A stretch of DNA of 60,049 nt, taken from Terana coerulea (taxonomy: Eukaryota; Basidiomycota; Agaricomycetes; Polyporales; Phanerochaetaceae). Location of the stretch: positions 1 to 60,049 of the forward strand of contig JAKOGH010000254.1 of the NCBI GenBank assembly GCA_024811115.1, read 5' to 3'. This document shows, one piece after another, positions 13,516 through 25,476 of the stretch. Position 1 is the first letter of the stretch; each line of letters begins with the position of its first letter. The notes under the pieces are model-generated. The model did no database searches and was not told the origin of the DNA. It was given only the letters and a program-made list of their open reading frames with translations. The translations under genes and the position numbers were made by a program.

Positions 13516-16500
13516 TCAAGGCTGACTTTTCAAGTACAACACGCGTTGACCCACTAATGTGGCAGATGCCCAAGAAGAAGGCGACTCTGACATCGCAAAC
13601 ACGATGTGGCCGCCATTCGCGATGTCCACGTGCTTGATGATAGGTGTGTCCGTCGGTATTCCGTTGACGGTGAGTGATTGCACGTATGGCTTCGTCCCCG
13701 CCCCAGGAGCCTCAATCACTAGTGGCTCTGCTGCGCCGGGAAGATCAATTGTGACGCGGTCAAAGAATGGACTGGCAAACACAGACACGCTTAGGCGGCT
13801 TCTCACAGGGATCTGGGGCAGAGGGCGTACCTGCCGACAACATACTCTCCCGACACCGGATTCACAGGGTAGAAGCCGAGCGCGCTGAACAGGAGCCACG
13901 CGCTCATCTGACCGCAGTCCTCGTTCTGCAAGAGTATCAGGGAGGCGGTGGTGGCTTTGATAACGTGGGACGTACTCCAGACAGTCCGTCCACAGATGAA
14001 TTGTAATTTGACGCGGCAATGGACCGGACGCGCTCCTGAGTTTTGGACGCCGCCCCCGCCAGTGAATACAGGTACGGAATATGATGCGATGGCTGGCAGT
14101 GGCATCAGGGTTATTCAGCCCAAATATCACCTATTTGAAAGATGCATACCTCGTTGGTGTGATCGTTATGACCTGAGGTTATTAACGTTCAGTCCAGAAT
14201 CCATATTTTGAAATGCACAGAACTGCCGGACACTCACCGCCATCGAAGTGCTCGTCCAAGAAAGTAACAAAGCCCTTCTCTCCGCCACGGCGGGCTATCA
14301 AGGCATCCACATCATGGACAACGTCAAATGTGTATGCCCACATGTCCCCTTCTGTCCACCCGGCATCCTGCCCAGCCCAGTCACCATTGGCGTTGCGCGC
14401 TTCCATGAAGCCGGTCTCATTGTTGAAGATAGTGAACGGCGAAGCCAGAGCCCGTTGACGGAAAAATGAGGCATCCTCAGTCTTGTTCAGTAAAGAGGCC
14501 AGAACCGAAACGGCATAATCGTCATCTGAAAGGCATTGACACCTGTGAGTATTGGCTACCTCGTTTGAGAGCCACCAGAACGCACATGAGTAGTCCAGGG
14601 TACGCGAGCCCGCTTCCGAATGGATGTCGGAAGCCACCCATCCTTTCGTATCGTATACTGAAGACAATCCCGCACGAACCTCGTAACCGACACCCTGTTG
14701 TCTATTGATGAATCCTACTCCCAACTGTGAGCTAGATGTCAACGTACCTGTTCCCGGTCATAATACCTGTAGGCACCACATGAGTTGACTATTCGCCATA
14801 CAGGGCATACAGGGTTACATACGATATAGCCTGGTCATGGTCAGGTGGGACTGTGGCATCTTTGCGCACCGCCTCATAGGCCAGATCGACGTCGAAACCA
14901 GTGAAGCCCTTCAAGACGGCTTCAGCAATCAACGAGTCAGCGTGCGTGCCAACCTGTCGTGAATTTAGTATGATTCTCAGGGCAAGATAACGAGGGGAAG
15001 AGTCGTGCCATGATATTTGTCTCTGTATTTGAGCATCAGCACTGGAAGCTGAAGACACAAATAGGACATACTGACCGACAATATTCTTCCACATGGGCAG
15101 CCATCCGCCCTACTATAATTTAGAAGGCGCAAGCCACAATGCCAAGCTACAGCACACCTCTTTATAATCCTGTAGCATGCTCTGTACCATTCCGGGAATT
15201 CTCTCTGGAGCGAGGAGAATCTGCCATGCCCAAGCGGCTCGGAACGTATCCTAGTAAGCCAAACCGATATGGTATATAGACAGCAATAAGCTTCCGTCCG
15301 GTTAGACTAATGCAGTCGAGAGCGTACCCAAATAGAATATCCTGTGTAAGACTCGCCCTCGTGTACGGTGCCGTCGTACCCCGAGTAGTATTCTCCTTCC
15401 TCGCTTTGTTCGTAAGGGTACTGAGAAAGTTATTCAGCCACGCCGAATGCTCTCCAACAACGAGTATTTACCTGTAGTGCGTGAAACGCAGCCGTGTAGA
15501 ACACCGTTTTCTGTGCATCATCGGCCCCTTCGAGCTGGATTCTGTCGAGCTTCTCGGCCCATGCAGCCCTGGTGTTCTTAGCTGTCTCCTCCAGCGAAGT
15601 TCCATCGGGGATCTCAGCATCCAAGTTTCTTCTTGCTTGCTCTATCGATATGAATGAGACCCCAACCCTCACGTCTACTTGCTTGACCCCTTCCGCAAAC
15701 TGCACAAACCCAGACAACTCCTTTCTCCGGCCTGCGGTTCTTTTCCCGACGTTCAGTCTTCCATCTCCATTATTGGCAGTGCCCCACTCTGCGAAAGGCT
15801 CAGAAAAGCGTATGCAAAAATACCCCGCAAAATTCTCGGCAGGATTTGGACCGATGATGTAGTCCTGTCGCTCTTTGTTGTAACCGGTAAGCTCGCGATG
15901 AGCTGCGTCAACCGTCACTGCTCCCATGAACCTCACTTTCGTAGTACCGGTAGATCCCTTCACGGTTGCTCTAGACGCCTCAACGAGAACGTACGGGCGC
16001 TCCGTATCGGTGAACGTGAACCGAAGGTGACCGACCCGCGAAGCTCCAAGACGACTCAGCATTCAATATACGTAGAGACGAAAACATAGAATACACTCAC
16101 TTGCACTCTGCTCCGCAAATATATGACCTCCTCCGGTAGCGTTCATGCGTACGCTGTAGTAGCTGGGTGTGATAACCTCATCCTCGTGGGAAAATGGCAT
16201 CCCTCGGTGTTCAAAAATGGGCTGCACATTGCCGGCCCCAGGAGAGATGATGGCCTGGCCGCTTTCGCCCATCCAGATGGCAGGCTGATGAGTCCCCTGA
16301 AAGCCATGTATAGTAGAATCCGTGTAGTTGTACGGCGTCACCGAGACGTAGTTTTGGCGCGTCTGCGCCACCCAGCGTGTCATGGCAAACGGCGGCGCAG
16401 TTGACGGTATCATACCGCCCGAGCCATTTGGTGAGTCTCCTCCATTCCCTATCAAGCTGTATAATGAATCAGATGTGTGCGGAGCCTCTCCTATCTGCAA

Positions 16501-16645
16501 GGACAACGTACGGATCGACAGCGTCGACAGCGTCGCTTGGAGGCTGTTTGAACGCCGCTGGCGCAGTTCCGCGAGCGGCCGCACCGCCAAATGCTCCGAA
16601 AGTCGCCACGAGCAGTGTCAAGTATGAGAATCGCATCCTAGACAT
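13516..16645 (-). CDS. Secreted GH92 alpha-mannosidase
   Basis: Starts at ATG 16645 with a hydrophobic signal-peptide-like stretch (MRFSYLTLLVATFGAFGG). After an intron, the family signature VDPLIGNGGDSPNGSGG and the phrase PSTAPPFAMTRWVAQT follow. The order then fits GH92: a beta-sandwich N-terminal domain (to about 15550), then the (alpha/alpha)6 domain with GYSIWDTFRAAWAW, GWLPMWKNIVETNIM, VGTHADSLIAEAV, a GG-HND-H-TNEPSHH segment and NEDCGQMSAW. The last two hold residues known in the family for calcium binding and catalysis. GH92 enzymes are calcium-dependent exo-acting alpha-mannosidases that trim N-glycans or mannans. About ten short introns are present, including a GC-AG intron near 14990-14940 and a 23-nt micro-exon at 14150-14172. 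The frame appears intact. Confidence 0.95.
14150..14172 (-). other. 23-nt micro-exon of the GH92 gene
   Basis: Flanked by an intron ending AACCTCAG upstream and one starting GTATGCATC downstream, this exon supplies GHNDHTNE, which joins HFDGG to PSHHIPYLY. Without it the conserved GG-H-N-x-H-TNEPSHH segment of GH92 cannot be built. Confidence 0.85.
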
Positions 16646-17060
16646 GGTGGCTCGACGGCGGCCTCGCAGTGCACGTCAGAGTTTCATGGGGAAGAACAGG
16701 TCTGTGAGCGCCCGTGAGAACCAGAAGACGACTCATCCGAAAATGGTTGTCCGGACCCTTTGTGGCGTCACATTCCCAGGAAGGCCAGCTGACCAGCGCA
16801 TGTGCTTAAACTTCATCGTAGAGTGAATACGTGGAAGCTTCGTCTTAACTCGCTGTGCCGTACCGGTGTATTGAGAACATGGGAAAATCAGTGCGCGTGT
16901 GATTCGAAACATTCACTATTGCTACACGAGACTTTAGAAGCGATACTATCATAGGACATACGCCGCGCGGAAAGACCAAGCCAAGGATGAATAAATAGGA
17001 GACATAATGGGCAAATACTGCAATGGCGAAGGTAAACGTAGCTGTGGCAGTATATTGCCC
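16646..17060. other. Intergenic between GH92 and peroxygenase genes
   Basis: Holds the upstream region of GH92 and the 3' flank of the peroxygenase gene, both minus strand. No other feature is recognised. Confidence 0.5.
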
Positions 17061-18268
17061 CTACGACGATGTAATCACCACTGGAGGAATCCCACCCACC
17101 ATATCAACGATCAGCTTCTCGTCGGTCGTACTGTGCGGGTTAAGCCCAGCAACAACAAGACCTTTTGTGTCGGAGACTATGGGAGGAATGTCGAATTCGG
17201 ACGCCTCGGGAGTGTGGAGCACGTCGGTGAAAGCGCTGCTTGTGGCTGAGCTAGCGCTGCTATCCTTCGAATGCGAATGGAGGAGTGGCGGGACTGAGAG
17301 GGTATTAAGGTCGTTGTGCTCGCCATCGCCGCTCACAGACTCCTCGGGCGCCTGATGAGACGACCTGGCCTCTGAGACCTCGACCTCAACCTTTGCTGGC
17401 GCAGGATCCGCCGCCGCCGGTGGAGCTATCCTCTGAGCGGCCGATTCCTCCTTCTGCGTCTTCGCAAGCTTACGCATGTGGCTCCGAAGGCGGTTGATGG
17501 TAATGATAGTCTCGCGAAGGGTGGTGATGTGGTATGGAGTCCAGCCTGGAGGTAAGCGTTCGTGCTGAAACCAGTAACGCATGCGCTCGATGGGAACACC
17601 GTCCAGCTGCCGGTCTTCCGGCGTATCCTTCAGTCCAATGAGACTCCTGAAGAATCTCGAAAGCATGGAGCGGTGAAGGAAGGGGACACCCTTCGCGTGC
17701 AGCTCGGGATCGGGGTTGTTGAACATGTTGAGGACGATCGCCATCTCGCCACGGGCGAGCTCGGCGTGGACAAGGTCGAGAGGAGTGGGAGTTTCGCGGC
17801 GCACGCGAACTTGGCGACGTCCTCCGGAGTCATGACGACACCGTCGGCCGAGTCCTCGAAGACCAGCCTCAACAGCTCCTCGTCTCCGTGGATCGGAGCG
17901 TACTCCTCACGAGGACCGGCGTTAGGATGGTAAAGTGAAGCGTTATGCTCCACTTTGTTGTGCCTCGCGAGGTCGGCGAGACAGAAGTCGCCGCTGCCTT
18001 GGTCGAGCAGCGTCAGGGCACCGTGCGTGAGGAGCCACGCGAGCGGCTTTGAAAGGCGGAAGCACTGCATGAGTGCGTCAACGATGATTTTTGCGTTGAT
18101 GGCCTGGCCGTCCCGTGGTAGATAGCCGTGGTTGGCCATGGAGTTCATAGCTGGACACGGTGCGCGACTGTCGCCAGGTTGTGCAGGACAGAAGGTATGT
18201 GGATTGGCACCAGAAGCACCCGTTACTGGGCACTTTCCGTCTGCATGAGAGTGAGTGGAAGTGGACAT
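17061..18268 (-). CDS. Heme-thiolate peroxidase (unspecific peroxygenase / chloroperoxidase family)
   Basis: Intronless reading from ATG 18268, about 402 codons. The N-terminal signature APCPAMNSMANHGYLPRDG contains the PCP motif whose Cys is the axial heme ligand in this family. Further on, EHNASL matches the position of the metal-site/acid motif (EHD or EGD in characterised enzymes). The middle segment GEMAIVLNMFNNPDPE and MRYWFQHERLPPGW are typical of family C-terminal halves. Family members use hydrogen peroxide for oxygenation or halogenation. No signal peptide is visible: the start is MSTSTHSHADGKCPVTG. The protein may therefore be intracellular, unlike secreted AaeUPO-type enzymes. After the catalytic domain comes a Lys/Arg-rich stretch, then a 100-residue Ala/Pro/Glu/Ser-rich tail. 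One C is apparently missing near 17813, where the expected KFRVRRET reads KFACAAK. Confidence 0.92.
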
Positions 18269-19816
18269 AGTGGTCGTGTCGTGATGGCGAGCAGGGGCGG
18301 AAGACGATGCTCGAGCTGGCAGACTCTCTTCCGAGGGGATGTCGGTATTTATCTCTGGACGGTACAGAGTATAGCCCGCGAACGCGATGGCATCTAGTCG
18401 CCGGGACTAAAGTCAGGGACACGGAAGGATCGAACGACCGACACACTCACCGACCAGCGCGCTCATTGATTCTCACGGCCATCCCTCTTGACTTTGTCAC
18501 CAACCTGAGGCTTGACCTTCGCAACTTCTAGTCGACATGAGCGCTGTCAACGAAGATAAACGCATAAGTTCATGGGAGTGTGAGAGCTGGTATAGCACCT
18601 GTCGCAGTGGAGATTTGGAAGTGTGAGTGTCGAGGAAGGCTTCGGGCGCTGGAATGGTTTGATCAAATCTCAGGGTCCCAAGCGGAGATCTTCCAAGTAG
18701 ACAACAGGTACATCGCCGTCGCATCGCTTTGCTGTGGGCCCCGATGGACGACCGTTGCACATCAGGGTAGAGAGCCACAACGTATGCAGTTAAGGTCCCC
18801 TTGTGTAGCCCGGGAGAGGGATCTCGACATTCTCAGCCAGCGCTGATTGATGTCTCACTACTGGAAATTGTGTTGAAACGTCCAAGCCACCGTCTTCCAT
18901 CGTATAATGTATCCAAGCCGAAGGAGATTGCCATCGTCGCATATGACCAACGCTGCAGGAGCAGACTTGAGTATTCTCGTCAAGACTCTACTCAACAGCA
19001 GGTGGAGGCAAGAATGTACCGGCAGTTGCGCTACTTACACAGGCGTTTAATGAAATGATATTCAGCTGTAGCGTTGAGGGAAGAGATAATATTGACACTT
19101 ACTGGCCGAGATTTGAAGACTCGCATCGCAGAAGTTCCGCGGAGTGTTAGGTCCCGCCGCTGATGGACCTTGCACAGGTAACGCAAGGAGAACAGACGCC
19201 TCCGTTTATCTCGGCATGCATTCGTTGATTCTTGTGCGTGTTGCAACCAATCTGCAGCCAGATGAGCGAACCGACGAGCTTTGCATCGGCGTTGTCGGTT
19301 CACAGCCTTGATCAGGGATAGGTTGGGAGAGTTCGGCAACCGCACCCGGTATGATATCATATGCAAAGAGCAACATGTTTACTTGCACAGTACCCGTAGT
19401 ACATACGAGTATGAGCTATGCATGTGAAGCTGGGTAGAGCTGTAGACGTGGAGTAAGGCGAACGGTTTGTGACTGAGTACGCAAAACTTACTGAATTCGA
19501 CGCTGTTGATGCCGAGTGATGGCGGTGATCGCCGCGCATACGCTCCTTGGTCAAGCCACTTCAGCACTTCTCCACTCACTCTCGGCGGGCAAGTGTACGT
19601 TTGTGGTTGAAAGCCAGTAACACTTGAACCATGTTTGACATTTATTCTGTCGTTCTAGGAGGATTTCGTTTACGCTCCTGCCGTCTGGGATTGTCAGGGG
19701 GCTACCATCGAACTGCTTCGTCAACAGTGACTGGTACTGAGCAGTGCCTTGTTCAACTACAATTCACAGTGGCAGACGGGTTTTCCGAGGCAAACAAACC
19801 AGGTGTAGCACATCCG
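18269..19816. other. Intergenic, no gene recognised
   Basis: Contains the upstream region of the peroxygenase gene, with an AT-rich TATA-like GATAAATA (minus-strand reading) near 18345, and unassigned sequence to the plus-strand gene at 19.8 kb. Open frames are short and unremarkable. A plus-strand open frame extends the next gene upstream to 19631, but its composition differs and I do not include it. Confidence 0.5.
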
Positions 19817-20521
19817 ATGTCGGGAATCGATACCGGAGATGGCTGTGCGCCGCGCGAGATTGCTACCCCTCAATGCGCTCGAATGGCGGAGGTACCTACC
19901 GCAGGCGAAGCACGCGCCCGACTCAACCGCCTTCTCAAGGAAGAAGCAGCATCCGTGCCCGGAGACAGAATATCCGTCCATCTAATGTACGGACTTGCAT
20001 ACACAGTCGGGTCTGCCTTGGGATCCACACCACCGACCGCGGAGCAATGTCTATCTGCGTTTATTGTTCCTAACAAGGTCGGGCTCAGTGCTGGAGCGCG
20101 AGCGTGGTCGAAACACGGCCACAGGTCGGGAAGAGAAGCAGGGGTGACAGATAGCAATGACACTCCGCCGCCGAGTGTGAAAACAAGAAAGAAGGATACG
20201 GACACAGGTTATTGGGGCAGAGCTTCGGGTCCGGTAGCCGTTATCAATGAGCGTGCACTCGCTCTCTTCTGGAAGGTCATGAATGACGCATCTTGGCGGA
20301 ATTTGCATTGGCTGCCGCACGGCGTGCTCGTTTACGAGGTTCGCGTACCGCAAGGGTATGGGATGCGATGGTCCCAGGACCTGTCCGGGTTGCTCGATGA
20401 GGACGACCGGATGCAGCTCCGAGAGGAATGTGTGCAGGAGGCCCTCAGCAGGATGTGGTTATTTCGCGGATTTGTGGAACCTATGATGGAGAATGGGCAC
20501 GAAGTGGGCTGGCGACATTAA
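19817..20521 (+). CDS. Lineage-restricted protein of unknown function
   Basis: Single open frame ending at 20521. I place the start at ATG 19817; ATG 19883 and ATG 19631 are alternatives in the same frame. The C-terminal half looks structured and conserved: GYWGRASGPVAVINERALA, then a Trp-rich stretch around NLHWLPHGVLVYEVRV, GYGMRWS, and finally GFVEPMMENGHEVGWRH. A polar linker separates it from an N-terminal helical segment (GEARARLNRLLKEEAASVPG). No transmembrane segment or signal peptide is seen. I do not recognise the family. The style resembles small conserved proteins found only in agaricomycetes, but that is an impression. It is convergent with the HAD gene, 152 bp away. Confidence 0.7.
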   Translation: MSGIDTGDGCAPREIATPQCARMAEVPTAGEARARLNRLLKEEAASVPGDRISVHLMYGLAYTVGSALGSTPPTAEQCLSAFIVPNKVGLSAGARAWSKHGHRSGREAGVTDSNDTPPPSVKTRKKDTDTGYWGRASGPVAVINERALALFWKVMNDASWRNLHWLPHGVLVYEVRVPQGYGMRWSQDLSGLLDEDDRMQLREECVQEALSRMWLFRGFVEPMMENGHEVGWRH

Positions 20522-20673
20522 CAAACAAAGTCGTGATATTTGATCCACAAACGAACACTGTATGATAAACTACACTTCGATTTACTCCCACCGTTAGCTT
20601 ACGCCCGATCCGAAGCGTCTTTGGGGGCTCACCACAATTTAAAACCAATGGATATTCTAAGAGAGCAGACGCG

Positions 20674-21717
20674 TCATATATTCCTACGCTCAAGGAGGGT
20701 ATCCACAAACGCGGCAAAATTATCGTGTACTTCATCCGGAGGAACGATGCCAGGGCGGTTTTCGTCTCCTGGGCGATACTTGCCCGTCTTCACTGCTCTA
20801 GCATAAGCCTCGTTAATGGAGATTTATAGTGAACTCACCGAGTACCCTCCACAGCCCGAGCTCAGTTGCTCCTCCACCCAAATCCGCCTCTACGTCGTCT
20901 CCAATGATTGCAATCTTGCCCTCCTCGCCGGATGGCAGCTCGTCGTCCAAGAAACTGTTGATTACCGTCTCGAAGAACGCGCGGCTCGGCTTTCCGACGA
21001 TCTCGGCTTGCATGCCTGTAGCAGTTTCGAGCGCTGTGACGAAGGGTCCAGGACCCAAAGAGAGAGTATCGTTTGGAGGACCTTGGTCTGGGGAGGATTT
21101 GTGGTCGACCCGAATGTACTTCGCGCGGTGAGTTGCGATGAGAGGTTTTGGCGGTGCCGAAAGCAAGATGCGGAAGGCGGTGTTCAAATGCTCATACGTG
21201 AACAGAGACGGTGCCAGGCCGACGACGACGGAGTCGTAGTCTATCGAATACATATATAAGTCTGAGTGAGTCGATGAGAAGCGATAATGCGCTGAACGCA
21301 CCTTCACCGCCTTGAGCTCCCTCAAGGTCGCGGAGGATCTCCTCCTTTGAAGACGACTCCAGTAGGCAGAACGGTCTCTTCAGCCCTTTCTGCTGCAAGA
21401 GGCTGCTGACTGCTCCGAGGCTTGTCCACATCTCGCGTCCCTGGCCTGACTTTTTCCCCCATGTCCTCCTTGAGCTCGAACCCCATGCCTCGCAGCCTTT
21501 CTTGAAGCTCATTCCGACCCTCCTTGCTCGTGTTACTGCAGAATCTGAACGGTACAAGATCAAGAACAGTTGTTGGCTGAGAGGAGGGGAATTTGCGAGG
21601 TGCATGGCGGAGGCGCGAGATAGCATTGACAGCTCCTGGAGTTGGTTGAGAACCAACATGCACAGTACCAGACAAGTCAATCAGCAGAGCCCGGATTGGC
21701 GGGCGCATGTCAGTCAT
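20674..21717 (-). CDS. HAD-superfamily phosphatase, HDHD2/LHPP-like
   Basis: Starts at ATG 21717. HAD motif I reads LLIDLSGTVHVG; the D-x-S-G-T variant is typical of HDHD2 and LHPP. Motif II is in FRFCSNTSKEGR. A cap segment follows, with VGLAPSLFTYEHLNTAFRIL. A Lys-containing motif III reads AEIVGKPS and motif IV IGDDVEADLGGG. After an intron (about 20825-20785) the C-terminus is VKTGKYRPGDENRPG ending LLERRN-I. Such enzymes dephosphorylate small phospho-substrates in the cytosol; the substrate is unknown. A frame change occurs at the T5C5 run 21451-21460: GFELKED and EMWTSLGAVSSLLQQ lie in different frames with no usable intron between them. This is most simply a one-base homopolymer error. 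Confidence 0.88.
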
Positions 21718-23252
21718 CGCACAGATGAACGAGAGGTCATTAGTATTACTGGGATAACAGGATGATCCAGCCATGAAAGCCTCATTGTAACGCATTCAGC
21801 AGACACTTCATGGTAATGTGAATTAGGAAATGGCAGCAAAATCCAATATATTTGTTGTGCTATATGGTGGGAGTGGCAACTTCATGACGAGCGCCGAGGG
21901 TCAACTTTGAAACCCCTAAGGCTCTTTCGACCTCTCATTTGTAGTGATGCTATATAGTGCAAAATAGACAATATTTACAGCGAGCGTCTCCGAAAAGTTA
22001 GGATAGACCTGCGCTCCAACTCTGACTGATGGGACGGGAACGGGCCAGCGCACGCCCTTGCGATTGGCTGTGAGATGGTGAACTGGGTGGAGCAGGTGCG
22101 GTGCCTCTGTAGGTTGATGCTCCAACTCAAGTCTAACTTTTCGTAGGCGCCGGCTGTAAATATTGTCTAATACACTCATTTGGCATGGCTTTGAAGTCCA
22201 CGGGACAGAATTTCAATAACTCAAAATTCGGGTTTTGGGAGTCTGGATTTGGCCGTTTACGGGCGCTTATTGAATATTTAAATCATTTCAAATTCATTTA
22301 TATATTGTAGTCAAGTATAAATGCATAGCACATGCCTATTGTCACTGCTTGCAGAGAGCAGAAGTGATTTGGAAAGGTATAAACTGATTTGATTGAGGAC
22401 ATATATCCCCTTCATGAGCCCAGATGAGGTTCCAAGGTGTACACTGGAGACTACAAAACCGCTGACCGGCCAAGAATTTGGCCGTTTTTCTAGGGTTAGG
22501 GTTACATTTTCCAATTTTTCCCTACGTCGAGATTTATCATGGAATAGGTGTACTTTCACGCCAAAATTCAAGTTTACGAACTCATACAAAAATTGTGCCG
22601 GGTTGACATGAAGTCACTGCCGCCACCATACACGCCACAAAGTCTATTCTACAAAGGAATCCATCAGACTGACGTTCTACCCGCTGACAAGCTTCCAACG
22701 CAACTGAAATCAGTGCGTGCCGGATGCGAGTCAAACGTCCTCGAGACCCGCCCGAAGGCGGGACATGTTCTCGGTATGACGGGTGAACGCGAGTGTCATC
22801 GACTGGACTTGAAGGATGTGGCATGTGTAAACATGCGAGACTCGAGTTAGAAACTATAAAATAGATCCTAGCTGAGTATGTTCTGAGGAAACACGAACGT
22901 CGAGGTCAGCATTATATACCCCCATGTTTAGGGCAGGTTAGTGACAGTTCCAGGGTGTAAACGCCTTGGATTGCGATTCTGTGAACGACGTCCAGCTTGG
23001 TGCTCGACGGCCACGCTCTCACAACCCCACAACCCAGACTAAGCAAGGCAGACAGAGAGCACGAGAATATCATTGTCTGGAGGCTACAGAGTACTTATAC
23101 ACGGTCTTGATTTGACAGTACAAATTACCATAAAACCCGGCTGCGTTGAGCAGCGTGCCAGTCGACGTGCGCCGCGACGCAACGCCATAAATGCGAGATG
23201 TTGGTTGACTCGCCATATAAATATAGGAATAGAGCCTCATAAGACTTGGCAT
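21718..23252. other. AT-rich intergenic region
   Basis: Flanked by the HAD and MetE-like genes. It is more AT-rich than its surroundings around 22200-22620 and holds two similar phrases, ATTTGGCCGTTT at about 22245 and 22477, and a telomere-like doublet at 22491-22504. It may be a decayed mobile element, but no terminal repeats or coding remnant were found. Confidence 0.45.
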
Positions 23253-24784
23253 TTAGAAGTCGCCCCAGACCTCCTTTGCAGTCTCGACGACGAGTGAAAG
23301 CTTCTTGCGCACGTCGTCGTGCGAGACTGGGTTGCCCTCTGAGTGGGAGGCGAAGCCACACTGTGGGCTAATGCAAATTCTAAAAGGATAACTAGCCGTC
23401 AACAACCGTTCTTGCGAAGACCTCCACACAAGCTACGCACTGGTTCATCGCCTCCTCGATAGACCGCTTCTCCTCACCGTTTGCAATGACATTTGCTGCA
23501 TCACGGATTTTGCTCTTAAGCTCCTCCTTATCTTCAAGCTTGGAAAGCTTGGAGGATATCAGGCCGAGGACGACGGACTTGTGCTTTGGAAGGAACTTCA
23601 GGGGCCCAAAAGTGCCTGCGCGAGGGGTATCATATTCGAGGTAATAGGTGTCGACATTGATCTGCTGGAACAGTTTGATAGCGATGCGATCGTATCCACC
23701 TTCACTGAAGTGTTTGCCGTCCTGCAGCGAAGTGTAATTAGCCGTCACGTCGAGACATGGACGGAATAGGCGTACCTTGAAGTTTCCACGGCACAGGTGC
23801 AAACCAACAACCAAATCCGCAGGACGGCCCTTCAAGCAGTCGTTGTACGCCTGGATATAGGTGTCCAAAGAGCCTCATGGTCGATACCTCGCTCTTCCAT
23901 GCCCTTGATCATAGACTCGGCGCAGAAGTACGCCAGGAGCGGATCGTCAATCTGGATGTGGCGACAACCAGAAGCGTAAAGGTCCTTAATCTCCTCTTGG
24001 TATGCAATGGCGATGTCGGCAAAGTATTCGGCTAGCCTCGCGATGAGATGCATGAGTTTGGTACGTAGAACTCCTGAAAATGTGATACTGACCGTCGTTC
24101 TTGTACACATCCTTCGGGTACGCATATTCTCCGTGACGGAGGTGGTACCATTCGGGCGCACAGACCGTGATTTTGAGGTTCTTGTGTTCCTCAGGCTTGG
24201 TGAGGGCTTTCAATGCCTCGAACTGCCCGACGTAGAATGGCTTGGTGCGTTTCAGCTTGCCTTCGCAAATGTAGGAGGGCGCATTCTTGAAAGCCAACTT
24301 GATAAATCCCGAGACATCAGGGACATATTCCTGTTGTTGCAAATGCTATGAGGCTCGTGACTTTGACTTTCCCATTCACACACGTACCATGAACATATTC
24401 ATAGGCACTGAAGGTTGAACAAGTCAGCGGAATGCTTCCATGGTTCATGACACTTGAGCGTACCTTCCGGGATAAACTTCATACCATCCATTTGGTCAAA
24501 GACACCGTCGAAGAACATATGCCTGCACGGGTAGCGTTAAGTACGACTGCAAGTAAACAAGGTAAAGCTAACGCACCTGCGGAACTCTCCATCCGTAATG
24601 CTCTTGATACCGACCTCCCGTTGCATCTCGACAATCTCCTTAATGGCCTCATCCTCGACGACCTTGAGCTGCTCGGGGTGACCTTCTTCTCGTCGAACTC
24701 TGCGCGCTTTTGCAGAAGGGCCTCCGAACGCTTCAAGGAGCCGAGGTGCTCAGCGCGGTAAGGAGGGTTGACACGGAGCGACAT
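23253..24784 (-). CDS. Cobalamin-independent methionine synthase C-terminal-like protein (MetE/UROD fold)
   Basis: Starts at ATG 24784 with SLRVNPPYRAEHLGSLKR and ends at 23253. It resembles the single-domain YxjG/YxjH-type relatives of MetE rather than the full two-domain enzyme. Expected zinc or thiol-binding positions are visible: His-x-Cys in VGLHLCRGNFK, Glu in TYYLEYD, and Cys in ISPQCGFAS. Other landmarks are GHIQIDDP-like HIQIDDPLLAYF and PFYVGQFEALKALT. The likely role is methyl transfer in methionine or related sulfur metabolism, or a fungal-specific derivative. Several short introns are present, including one at about 23435-23365 that restores the Q-I-C-I-S-P-Q-C-G sequence. A missing base in the AAA run near 23867 separates GIDHEAL from DTYIQAYNDCL. 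Confidence 0.88.
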
Positions 24785-25476
24785 GGCGGGATGAAGGTGA
24801 GAACGTCGAGGACGGGGATTGGGAAGAGGGTGTCGATGATTTGCTCAATTGCCCCGCCGATTTCCGCGCAGAGTATATATGCAGCCGTGCAGAGTTTTCG
24901 GGTGAATATTTCACGCGCACGGCATTCGGAGTGTGGGTCGAGATCATAGGCCGCTCACCGCCGATCGTGATTGAGTCACATGGAGATGCAAGGACAAGGA
25001 AAACATTCAGCAGGGGAATCAGCAAGCATCTCACCATGCTCCCCGCAATTCAGACCGCGGTACGAGGTCCTGCCCTCTCCGGCTATAAATGTCCCACGCC
25101 ACCATGGACATGTGAAGCAGGTGATAGCCTAAGGTCCCACCGTCGCGCAAACAGGTTGCTTTGTCCTCTAGACCTGCATAAGAAGCGTAGGATACTGTGT
25201 TGGGCGGTCCGAGAGTGTAGAGGACAACCATCTATCGACTCACGACTCGGGGCCCAAATCGAAACCTGGCTCACTCACGGGAAGGACAGTCTGTGAAGTC
25301 AAAATGTCTAAAATGTCCAAGCGCACGCAAGGAGCTGTACTCAGGTGTCTTGCCGCAGCGACTTGCACTCGCACGAACTTCCAGCGCGCACCGCATGCAC
25401 CGAGCAAACTGGTGGATGTAGATCGATCTTAGCTGAATATAAATCCCAATATGGAGGATTAGACGATGCGTAGAGC
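24785..25476. other. Intergenic region
   Basis: Promoter region of the MetE-like gene plus the 3' flank of the next minus-strand gene. Apart from the TATA box I see no feature. Confidence 0.5.
24873..24882 (-). promoter_or_regulatory. TATA box of MetE-like gene
   Basis: GCATATATAC on the minus strand, about 90 bp upstream of the ATG at 24784. Confidence 0.6.

Noticed and set aside
16646..18268. GH92 and peroxygenase genes as a functional pair
   Set aside because: Adjacency alone; no shared motif or biochemical link is visible.
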